A stretch of DNA of 48,203 nucleotides, taken from IMG/VR virus record IMGVR_UViG_3300020410_001411, positions 1 to 48,203 of that record. One strand, 5' to 3'. This DNA is from a virus. Positions 41,301 to 48,203 of this stretch are shown here, in pieces. Below the pieces are notes generated by a model. The model was not told where the DNA came from, did not search any database, and saw only the letters and a list, made by a program, of their open reading frames with translations. The position numbers and the translations under genes were made by a program. Every line of letters starts with the position of its first letter. Position 1 is the first letter of the stretch.

Positions 41301-44300
41301 ACTATCAGGAAAAGGTGTCTCGGAAGCGACACTCGGCATAGGGAATCTCTCTGTGTCAAGCAACAAGACACAGCGACAAGGTGACGGATTGTTTGAGACA
41401 ATTGCAAATATGGGTCCTGATGGCGGCCTCCTCGGTACAGACACGAATATAGCAGTATCTGCCGACGGGCAAATCGAAGTTCTCAGAAACACGACACAGC
41501 AGATGTCAACAGAGGAATTTGTTGAAGCCCTCGGCGGCAACATGAGCCAACAGACCCTCAACAGTCTTGATTCATACATCCAACAGAATTATCCAGATTA
41601 TGCAGATAGCTTCACAAACGAACTGCTTACTGGGTATTATTCAAATCTCGGTCAAGATATGGGTGTCTCCGAGGGTGTTAATACTCTCTCTTATCTTGCC
41701 CAGGAATTGAACAAGTCTTGGGACACCACTGATGACCCTTGTAAATCACAAGAAGATTTCAGAGATCGTATTGGCGATCCATTGACCCCTGGCGACATCG
41801 CAGGCATCAAGGACTTTCTTGGCGACACACAGGACAGCATAGACGATGCAGGCAAGGATAAGACCTGTGAGCTTAGTATTCCGCTTTCTGCACAGGAACG
41901 TAACTCGCTCGGAAGAACAATCAACGATGTTTATACACCTGTCCTTATGGCATACGACAATGACCTCACCCTCTTCAAGATGGGTTCCCTGACATTCGGT
42001 CAGGAAAAGAAGAAGGTCAAAAAGGTCTTGCTCAAGGATAGTGAGTTTGAACAACAAGTGTTTGAAGACGGCGAAATGAAAAGCAAGAAAGTAAAAGTAG
42101 AGAAGACACAAATCAATCCAGAATTCGAAAGTCTGCTTGAACAGGGATACATTCCCTTAAAGAAAGACGGCTCAGAAGATGGAACTCAGTTTGGTGGTGT
42201 CATGAAAAAGGATTGGTCCATCGGTGCTCTCTTCTCCGGCGAATGGGGAAAAGAAAAGGGTCCATACTCTTTGGCACCGAAAGTTGACGGTGACGATGTT
42301 AAAGATCCAGAAGGAAAACCAGAGGACATTGTGAACAGTCTCGGACCTTACACCGATTATGACAATCCTTATGCAACAGTCTATATTCCAAAAGCAGATC
42401 CAGGTGGAAACAACGTTCGAGCATTCAGCCAGGACAATTTAGAATTTATGAACTTTGGTTCTGCCGACGACTTGGATTCCAATTCAAAGCCAGGATATTA
42501 CCTGCAAAGGTCTGTCAACTCAGGTCGTGGAATTAAGAACATTGTATCGAAAGAAAAAACAGGTCTATTAGAGCCACTTAAAGCAAGTTCTTCGCCAATT
42601 GTCGCTGGTGTTACCGACAGGGACCTCTTGACCTCAATCAAGCATTTCTTGCCCTTTTCTCGTGCTCTCAACGGTAAATTAATCACGGAACTTGAAACCA
42701 AGAGAAATGATCGCTTTTCTCCTGGAACAAAGATTCAAACATCGTCTGATTTTTCGATGGACCCCATTCTGCAGCAAAAGATTATCGAGCAAGGATATGT
42801 TGAGAGTTTGGATGTCGGCTGTGATGATCCTGCATCTGAAAACAACGGCACACAAAACGACGACACCTTGCAAAATCTTTACACTCCACAAGAGAATGTT
42901 TTTGAATTTATTGCACAGAAAAACAACAGCAACCTCCCAAGCCCATCTGATTTAAAGGTTGATGTTTATGATAAAATTTATAGAGAAGTTTTAAGAGCCA
43001 TATTCTTGAAGTTGTCTGATTCTCCTCTTTTGAAGCCGATCCCCGGCACAGAAGAAGGTGATGGTCCAACATTATATGGTATGAACTTTTTAAACATTAA
43101 TCAGAATCCTCGCCTTATCGACATGGCATCGTTCACAGAGCAGGTTGCAGGCGACTACACATCTCTGATTGCATGCCCGCAGAACCTCACAGAACCACCA
43201 CTAATCACAGCACTTAAAACTTCTGCTCCAAGAATCCTTGCACGCTCCTGCCTGGTGGACATCATGTTGAAGGGTATCATTCCTTTTTCAACACTCTTCT
43301 TTAAGCGGGACGACAAGATTGTCCAAGAGCTCATCTTGACAAAGCTTGAGAACGACATGGAGGTGTTCTCCTCAGACTCGGCTCAGGTTAGGGTGAGAAT
43401 CATTGAACAATATAATGTTCTTGCAAACTCTGGCATTATCGACCGTGACCCAATCGAAACAGAGGGCACCGACTGGTTCTATTCTGGTTGGAAAGATGCA
43501 ATGCGATATTTCCTTGAGGATGAATTTAATTTCATCGCATCCAAGATGCACCACCTTGTGTCTGGTGATTGTCTGCCCGAATCCGATGCAGCCCTGCGCA
43601 ATGCAATGACAATGATCATCATCGACTACATCAAGAAAGCCGAGGGCAAGCTACAAATAGAATCATCAGCCATCTTGACCGACGGCGACACAATCCCACT
43701 CAACGAAGTGGATTTTAAAGAACAGGCAGAAAATCTCGACAAGTTTGTTTACGAGATTGTTTTCGAAGAAAAGAGTCGCATATCTCTGGCAAAGTTCCAA
43801 ATCTCAGCTGAAGAGGCATTCGAGACTCTTGGTATTGACCCATCTCGTATTGGGGAGATTGAATGTGAAACCGGACATCTGTATCCAGACTCTGGTACAA
43901 CAACCGAAACTGAGGGTCATTCTCACAAATATGAAATCGATGCAGAAGGTCGAGGCAGAACAACAGAAATTGTTGGAGACGATGTTCCTTTTCACACACA
44001 TGCAATTAATGAGTATGCAGTTATCCCGCTGTTCGACTTCGACGGCAACAGGCAACACTCCCATGCTCTTCCGCAGCTCGACACATCTGTAACAACGAAT
44101 CGTGCAGTGCTGGAGAAGCTAACGACATTCATGGACCAGAAACTTGTTGAGTCGGATGACACAAGAATTCTTTTTGAATTTTGTTTTAGTGTGCCCGACA
44201 TCTCCAATCTTGCATTGATTTATTCTTTGATGTCGAACGAGAACCAGATCATTAATTCTGCTTTCCGCTCAACAAAGAGAGCAATCTTCAAAATGTTTGA

Positions 44301-45027
44301 CATCATCTGGAGAACGGGTGCAGACACTTCTGCAGATCCTTGTAACACCGCCCCACAAAACATCGGCTTAGATTTAAATCAGATGTTCCCTGATTTCGGT
44401 GATGCAATCCTTGATCCTGCAATCTTGCTTGCGATGGTTCTTGCACCGCTGCAGACATATCGCGGCTGGACAAAGACAACAGATCCAAATGTGTTTATCA
44501 CAACTACGATTTCAGACATCCTTAACTTACCGATCATCCCAATCATGAAGAAGAAGAATATTCCAGATCCATTCGATGATTTTAAAATTAAGTGCGTTGA
44601 GGTTCCAACCTTTCCTGGCAAGCGTCCAATGGACGAGATGTTCTTGGCAACCTATGGTGTGCTTAGTCAACCACTCGTCGAAGGTGGCATTGCCACAGTG
44701 ACGACATGGGCACCGACCTTGTTCGGCTTGCCACCACTTTCACCGCTTCCGTTTGGCTACATCTACTATTTTGGTGTAGGTCCACTTATCTTTATTCTGA
44801 AAGACTTGCCTCGCCTTATGAAATTGATGGGCGAAGATTCAGATTCACAGCAATTGCTTGCATCCATTGGTATGAATGTTTCACCTAATATCGGTGCAGA
44901 CTGCAAAGTTATCGATGTAGATTCCGAATCACAAGCGGGCGATGATGCAGAAGAGGAAGAGGATTGCCCACCAGTACCAGACTTTCAACAGACCACTATC
45001 GAATCTCGCGGAGATCAGGACTGTTAA
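38389..45027 (+). CDS. Giant baseplate/tail structural protein with LamG-like domain
   Basis: A 2212-aa protein, the largest gene of the window. It starts with a long acidic disordered region (to about residue 140). Residues about 590-765 form a LamG/concanavalin-type beta-sandwich (SVSFHLSTDN, CYILDLQNTF, YNHIGFTYTADAGIAYFYINGQ, GSVDEVAIWNKSFDD), a sugar-binding fold. Near 1825-1900 there are His-rich segments (EGHSHKYE, FHTHAINEY, QHSHALPQ). A hydrophobic stretch (PFGYIYYFGVGPLIFILKDLP) lies near the C-terminus. Genes downstream encode gp25 and gp6, so this should be part of the baseplate or a baseplate-attached adhesin. No frameshift was seen. Confidence 0.75.
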   Translation: MADRNLFDIHESEETEDPQNRYSQESKSPKSLAKETAAALFADSVGGDELLSESAIQATNNFEEGKINSTLDDTSYVDDFLERDETPPLEVEEEEEVTLDPDLMDDEDFVLMNAPELDLPPEEEKDGKIILNPDFQPMREYLAVPGHVAAIFSLHKNRLEADKKNAEFKILNAVDFDEHLEMLRNSYSDLSTAIQSAKAETGSDLAIGNSYVVTLEFVDDIIRGGDIVQTLKGLLISPKGTRSTLTVDAKHFSKNSAWRNTKVLGYIKDIKLLRAISSGSDRIQKFADCGYDSGVPSMGIDPRAVDYVAFSSHFHVLIDIINGNNYPPATVVKQEKPKEEINMEMIKNIVSDNVSAVKAAAKEFDRSLREDAKETLSDLAGVDYEIKEDDVFALAPQENLDEVYVLGGGLKDLDGEEVLELTKFKYSEVAEMMVQGLQDTGDALAYLRPSNWPEDTAEPVKIRIPRSASIISFEAGFDESLTQEEVVAIFKKHYLDPLFLKICPAALLQKIMDCLLPANCREAIKYLGVWRTRDMLEQIFALGRVIDTEDLKTAFDQWDELVETQFNFKAAKFNSNKAAFGNASLQKQKVYSESEDISVSFHLSTDNKEFENNKGKTCYILDLQNTFSVIKTDAENLRFRFTSETGEEIEYTTEPLKLAGNFNVFNGRYNHIGFTYTADAGIAYFYINGQRVELDKAKGNFFKGPLGMQDSASFTVGGKATTSLSNVQKGFHGSVDEVAIWNKSFDDEQWKKLGKITSDKNYKNMGLSKPEAWWRMGDSVGDTSKQIKDLGNEQHLTSYGENPSDSIEIIVARVARAKDEDKFIDILDRNLQLNRVCEAIIDLITGNSDSNFDLTNLKKRSIPKLPKFSQNPHLEVKLQLQKSVVTNLLKATAKFLHQITDKYLMQCQNWRPLAKAIAKGTFNGSGTPFEDMMAESPLIGLLTPQGQEQFLNQDFSILTRAALDFAKEPVKLSGKGVSEATLGIGNLSVSSNKTQRQGDGLFETIANMGPDGGLLGTDTNIAVSADGQIEVLRNTTQQMSTEEFVEALGGNMSQQTLNSLDSYIQQNYPDYADSFTNELLTGYYSNLGQDMGVSEGVNTLSYLAQELNKSWDTTDDPCKSQEDFRDRIGDPLTPGDIAGIKDFLGDTQDSIDDAGKDKTCELSIPLSAQERNSLGRTINDVYTPVLMAYDNDLTLFKMGSLTFGQEKKKVKKVLLKDSEFEQQVFEDGEMKSKKVKVEKTQINPEFESLLEQGYIPLKKDGSEDGTQFGGVMKKDWSIGALFSGEWGKEKGPYSLAPKVDGDDVKDPEGKPEDIVNSLGPYTDYDNPYATVYIPKADPGGNNVRAFSQDNLEFMNFGSADDLDSNSKPGYYLQRSVNSGRGIKNIVSKEKTGLLEPLKASSSPIVAGVTDRDLLTSIKHFLPFSRALNGKLITELETKRNDRFSPGTKIQTSSDFSMDPILQQKIIEQGYVESLDVGCDDPASENNGTQNDDTLQNLYTPQENVFEFIAQKNNSNLPSPSDLKVDVYDKIYREVLRAIFLKLSDSPLLKPIPGTEEGDGPTLYGMNFLNINQNPRLIDMASFTEQVAGDYTSLIACPQNLTEPPLITALKTSAPRILARSCLVDIMLKGIIPFSTLFFKRDDKIVQELILTKLENDMEVFSSDSAQVRVRIIEQYNVLANSGIIDRDPIETEGTDWFYSGWKDAMRYFLEDEFNFIASKMHHLVSGDCLPESDAALRNAMTMIIIDYIKKAEGKLQIESSAILTDGDTIPLNEVDFKEQAENLDKFVYEIVFEEKSRISLAKFQISAEEAFETLGIDPSRIGEIECETGHLYPDSGTTTETEGHSHKYEIDAEGRGRTTEIVGDDVPFHTHAINEYAVIPLFDFDGNRQHSHALPQLDTSVTTNRAVLEKLTTFMDQKLVESDDTRILFEFCFSVPDISNLALIYSLMSNENQIINSAFRSTKRAIFKMFDIIWRTGADTSADPCNTAPQNIGLDLNQMFPDFGDAILDPAILLAMVLAPLQTYRGWTKTTDPNVFITTTISDILNLPIIPIMKKKNIPDPFDDFKIKCVEVPTFPGKRPMDEMFLATYGVLSQPLVEGGIATVTTWAPTLFGLPPLSPLPFGYIYYFGVGPLIFILKDLPRLMKLMGEDSDSQQLLASIGMNVSPNIGADCKVIDVDSESQAGDDAEEEEDCPPVPDFQQTTIESRGDQDC

Positions 45028-45041
45028 TAGGAGATTTATAA

Positions 45042-45443
45042 ATGACCAAAGTATCAGATTTTTTAACACCCATCCTTCCGCTTGTCGAATCAGGTGAGCT
45101 GGATTACGACCACCACGACGATCTAAGAGAAGTCGTTAAGCAAAACTTTAAAAACCTTCTCTTGACGATCCCTGGAGAACGTGTCATGAATGCCGATTTT
45201 GGTGTCGGTGTGCAAAGGTTCTTGTTCGAGCAAAGCACCCCATTCTTGGCGGGGAACATAGAAGTAGAAGTAAGAGAACAAGCTTCTAGGTATATGCCCT
45301 TCATCAATATCCTAAGAGTTGATGCAAATTCAGACGACGATAACAACCTCATGACATTCCGTGTAGATTACACAGTTCCCAGCCTAAATGTCGATGAGAG
45401 TATAAGTTTTCTCTTTAACGAAGATGGAACTTTGAAAAGTTAA
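45042..45443 (+). CDS. 25: Baseplate wedge protein, T4 gp25-like
   Basis: A 133-aa protein, the usual length of gp25. Motifs: REVVKQNFKNLLLTIPGERVMNADFGVGVQRFLFE (in segments) and INILRVDANSDDD, typical of the GPW/gp25 family that forms the sheath-contacting wedge. ATG 45042 is preceded by AGGAGATTTATAA. Together with the next gene it is the conserved core of contractile-tail baseplates. Confidence 0.9.
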   Translation: MTKVSDFLTPILPLVESGELDYDHHDDLREVVKQNFKNLLLTIPGERVMNADFGVGVQRFLFEQSTPFLAGNIEVEVREQASRYMPFINILRVDANSDDDNNLMTFRVDYTVPSLNVDESISFLFNEDGTLKS

Positions 45444-45482
45444 GAGAATAAACTACTTAACTAATACTAGGAGAACTCCCGT

Positions 45483-47273
45483 ATGCCAAAAAAGAATGTT
45501 CCAATCGACTACACAAGTAGAGACTTTGCAACAATTAAGGAAGACCTTGTTGAATTTGCAAAGAGATATTACCCTGAAACCTTCAAAGATTTCAACGAAG
45601 CAGGTTTCGGAGCACTGATGCTCGACACTGTTGCTTATGTTGGTGACATCCTTTCGTTTTACCTCGATTACCAGGTCAACGAATCGTTTATCGACACTGC
45701 AACTGAATATGATAACATTCTAAGTCTTGGCAAGCAGGTTGGATATAAAGTACAGAAAAACCCATCCTCAAGAGGTATTGTTACCTTTTTTGTTATTGTT
45801 CCCGCAAACTCTGCAGGCACAGCACCTGATGCTCGCTACATTCCAATCTTAAAGAAAGGAAGTGGCTTAACATCCGCATCCGGCGCAGCATTTCTTCTTG
45901 AGGAAGATGTGAACTTTGTAAACGGTGATACCGTCGTTGCAACAGCAGACACTGCCACAGGGCAACCACTTTATTATGCAGTTAAGAGCTACGGTGCAGT
46001 GTCATCGGGCGAATATGAAACAGCAACCATCACTGTCGGAGAGTTCCAGAGATTCAGAAAAGAAAAGATCACAGACAGCAATATCACAGAGATTGTCTCA
46101 ATTGTTGACGACAGTGGCAACGAGTATTTCGAAGTTGATTATTTAACACAGAACACAATCCTTCGCTCATCCACAAATAGAGATCCAGACACAAGAGACA
46201 CTGCAGCTGAAATCCTAAAGCCTTTGGTTGTGCCAAGAAGATTTACAGCAGAACGAGTTTCCGACGGTATGGTCTTGCAGTTCGGCAGTGGCAAAGAAAC
46301 AGATGATTCAGGTCAACGAGCACTTGATCCTTCGAATGTTGCCTTGCAGTTACATGCAAAAGAATACATTTCAGACACAACGGTCGACCCAACAAGATTC
46401 CTGGACAACACCACAATGGGTGTCGGTCCATCAAGCACAACATTAACAATCACTTACAGAAGAAACACAAAGGCAGACAGCAATGTTGCTGCTCGCACAA
46501 TGACAACAGTATCTTCTCCTGTCGCAGAATTCGTTGATGTTGCCAACCTCTCTCAAGCAGAGGTTCGCACTGTTCGCAATAGCTTTGAGTGCATCAACGA
46601 AGATTCAATCACTGGTTTTTCCGAATCAGATGATGTCGAAGAACTTCGCCTTCGTGTCATGAACACTTTCTCTTCCCAACGTCGGGCAGTGACTTTGAAA
46701 GATTACGAAGCAATGGCATATGCAATGCCACCAAAGTTCGGCAAACTCAAAAGAGTTCGAGCAATTAAGAATCCAAACCCAAGAAGAGGCAATGTAAGTG
46801 TTGCAACAATCTCAGAAGATTCAGATGGAGCACTCGTTGCTTCCAATGCAGTCCTCAAGGATAACCTCGCAACATGGCTTGATAAGAGCAGAATGATGAC
46901 AGATGCTGTCGATATCGTCGATGCAAAGATCATCAACTTGCAAATCAACTTCTCAGTTGTCGGGGATGTAGAAAAAGACAGCAGCATCGTTCTTCAAGAC
47001 TGCATCCAGGCTTTGGTAAACAAATTCTCCACAGCACCAGCAATTGGTGAACACTTCTATATTACAGATGTCTACAAGGAACTTAAAGATGTTGCAGGTG
47101 TAGTTGATGTTGTTGATGTATCCGTGCAAACAAAACGCGGTGCAGATTATGCAAACATCGCATTCCAAGTCGAAGACAACTTGTCCGACGACGGAAGATC
47201 AATCATCATTCCTCGCAATGCTATTTACGAAATTAAATTTCCAAGCATCGACATTAAAGGAGCAGTTAGATAA
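45483..47273 (+). CDS. 6: Baseplate wedge protein, T4 gp6 / phage Mu J-like
   Basis: A 596-aa protein, start ATG 45483 after AGGAG. It opens PIDYTSRDFATIKEDLVEFAK and has FGALMLDTVAYVGDILSFYLDYQVNESFIDTA (in segments), the N-terminal hallmark of the Baseplate_J/gp6 family; later TLKDYEAMAYAMPPKFGKLKR and DAKIINLQINFSV are typical of the C-terminal half. In T4, gp6 dimers link the wedges into the ring around the hub. The next gene begins in TAATG overlap. Confidence 0.9.
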   Translation: MPKKNVPIDYTSRDFATIKEDLVEFAKRYYPETFKDFNEAGFGALMLDTVAYVGDILSFYLDYQVNESFIDTATEYDNILSLGKQVGYKVQKNPSSRGIVTFFVIVPANSAGTAPDARYIPILKKGSGLTSASGAAFLLEEDVNFVNGDTVVATADTATGQPLYYAVKSYGAVSSGEYETATITVGEFQRFRKEKITDSNITEIVSIVDDSGNEYFEVDYLTQNTILRSSTNRDPDTRDTAAEILKPLVVPRRFTAERVSDGMVLQFGSGKETDDSGQRALDPSNVALQLHAKEYISDTTVDPTRFLDNTTMGVGPSSTTLTITYRRNTKADSNVAARTMTTVSSPVAEFVDVANLSQAEVRTVRNSFECINEDSITGFSESDDVEELRLRVMNTFSSQRRAVTLKDYEAMAYAMPPKFGKLKRVRAIKNPNPRRGNVSVATISEDSDGALVASNAVLKDNLATWLDKSRMMTDAVDIVDAKIINLQINFSVVGDVEKDSSIVLQDCIQALVNKFSTAPAIGEHFYITDVYKELKDVAGVVDVVDVSVQTKRGADYANIAFQVEDNLSDDGRSIIIPRNAIYEIKFPSIDIKGAVR

Positions 47274-48203
47274 TGGCTATTAAAAGATACACTGCAACTC
47301 TAGACAACACCATCACAAATGCCTTCAAGGATAACTTGACAACAAGAGGCACTGATGCAAACATGGGTGCTTCCGATATTCTGGAAGTATTCAGCATTTA
47401 CGGACAAGTTCTGTCACAAAAAGCATCTACCACTTTGTATATTTCTTCGTCTCACTCGATTCCCGATGACGAGTCTCAGCAAATCGTCCTTACGGGGGAC
47501 ACGACCTATACATTTGTCGCATCTAGTGCAGACGCTCCCAATAAATTCAATGTGACTGGGCTCGCTTCTGCCGGTGTTTTAGGAGCTCTTGCGGATATTA
47601 TCAACACAAGTGCTTCTGCTGATTTCTCTGCCAACATCGACGGCGGCAACCTCAAGATAAAGGCGGCAAATGCCGGAACAGAAGGAAACAGTTTTACTGT
47701 TAGTTCTTCCCTGGACAGTGTTGTTCCGAACACAGAGACAACTCTTGCTGGTGGCACTGATGCTTCTGAGGCAGCAAGAGCTTTGTTGCAGTTCGACACC
47801 GATGCAATCCAAGCAGATCGTGATGCAGACGAAATTCCAGCAGCCGGAAGTGTAAGCTTCTATCTCCGTGTGCACAATGCACCACACGGTCAGACACTGC
47901 CAAAAGATTATAACTTGTCTGTCCTTGCCGTTTCCCGTTCTTGGGAAGAGGGTTACGGACTTGACATGGAAGGTTACAGAGATGCAGATGCCTCTAACTG
48001 GGTCAATGCAACAACAAATGTAACCTGGAGCGCAGAGGGAGGTGATTTTCACAGTGCTCCTGAATATACACAAGCAATCTCCGACGGCACAGAAGATATC
48101 GAGATTGATATCACAACTCTCGTAGAAGAGTGGCTCGACGACACCAAGGAAAACTACGGTGTTGGGATAAAGCTATCGGCATCTCACGAATCAGATGCAA
48201 GAT
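47273..48203 (+). CDS. Virion structural protein, DNRLRE-like (3' partial)
   Basis: ATG 47273 overlaps the gp6 stop (TAATG, with AAAGGAG upstream) and the frame stays open to the window edge, giving 310 residues. The start MAIKRYTATLDNTITNAFKD resembles tail or baseplate proteins of large myoviruses. The second half has ALLQFDTDAIQ, SVSFYLRVHNA, LSVLAVSRSWEEG and DIEIDITTLVEEWL, the pattern of DNRLRE beta-sandwich domains. Likely a baseplate or tail-decoration protein. The 3' end is outside the window. Confidence 0.75.
   Translation, partial: MAIKRYTATLDNTITNAFKDNLTTRGTDANMGASDILEVFSIYGQVLSQKASTTLYISSSHSIPDDESQQIVLTGDTTYTFVASSADAPNKFNVTGLASAGVLGALADIINTSASADFSANIDGGNLKIKAANAGTEGNSFTVSSSLDSVVPNTETTLAGGTDASEAARALLQFDTDAIQADRDADEIPAAGSVSFYLRVHNAPHGQTLPKDYNLSVLAVSRSWEEGYGLDMEGYRDADASNWVNATTNVTWSAEGGDFHSAPEYTQAISDGTEDIEIDITTLVEEWLDDTKENYGVGIKLSASHESDAR

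Noticed and set aside
45034-45041. TTATAAAT as a T4-type late promoter box before the gp25 gene
   Set aside because: It ends at the base before the start codon, too close to give a transcript with the start codon; it is more likely AT-rich leader.
1-48203. CRISPR array, insertion sequence or integrase
   Set aside because: No regularly spaced repeats with unique spacers, no transposase DDE motifs and no tyrosine or serine recombinase were seen. The Cas4-like protein stands alone.
1-48203. Bacterial chromosome or prophage rather than a phage genome
   Set aside because: Cellular-looking genes (lon, kamA, cysC, glycosyltransferases) are embedded between tail and baseplate genes and a gp55 sigma factor in one dense strand-biased array, and no host housekeeping blocks flank them.

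Overview
The window is a fragment of a large T4-like contractile-tailed phage (Caudoviricetes, myovirus morphotype). The call rests on a gp55-type late sigma factor (35370-36116), a gp25-like baseplate wedge protein (45042-45443), a gp6/J-like baseplate wedge protein (45483-47273), a collagen-like tail fibre at the left edge, overlapping tightly packed genes nearly all on the + strand, and several genes of T4-like marine phages. The host is almost certainly Gram-negative: the window encodes three lipoprotein-type signal peptides and one signal-peptide-bearing outer-membrane beta-barrel. The host genus cannot be read from the sequence. Promoter-like sites resemble sigma70 promoters, several with the extended -10 form TGTTATAAT.

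Layout. 1-5277: tail fibre (5' end outside the window), HNH nuclease and two small SH3/KOW-like proteins. 5334-14348: a block of probable virion or prohead-associated proteins. It holds a 1369-aa protein with two TKWCT-type modules, several proteins whose N-termini look like T4 capsid-targeting sequences, an HExxH metallopeptidase, an Ala-rich basic protein and an 890-aa fusion of a ligase-like nucleotidyltransferase with an HxGH adenylyl/cytidylyltransferase. 14349-17836: a Fis-like HTH protein, a full-length Lon protease and a small SH3-like protein, bracketed by two unusual regulatory regions (a TAAGCA array upstream; CTAAGT repeats with a possible attenuator downstream).

17837-23927: an envelope and metabolism island with two Cys-rich lipoproteins, a TM peptide, a DUF5872-type protein, an outer-membrane beta-barrel, a conserved phage protein, a lysine 2,3-aminomutase, and a minus-strand pair (trypsin-like lipoprotein protease and J-domain protein). 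24036-26516: PIN-PhoH ATPase and a Cas4/AddB-like Fe-S nuclease. 26526-34660: a glycan synthesis and sulfation cluster (three glycosyltransferase genes, one of them a GT4-GT2 fusion, LicD-like transferase, methyltransferase, pyruvyltransferase, PAPS-type sulfotransferase, membrane-anchored APS kinase, small adenylyltransferase). 34647-36409: small conserved genes and the late sigma factor. 36410-48203: baseplate/tail morphogenesis (M15 peptidase, structural proteins, a 2212-aa protein with a LamG-like domain, gp25, gp6, and a DNRLRE-like protein cut by the right edge).

Taken together, the phage seems to carry its own system for building, pyruvylating and sulfating a surface glycan, its own proteostasis parts (Lon, J protein, periplasmic-side protease) and a radical-SAM enzyme predicted to make beta-lysine. 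All functional calls come from motifs read by eye; no database search was run.
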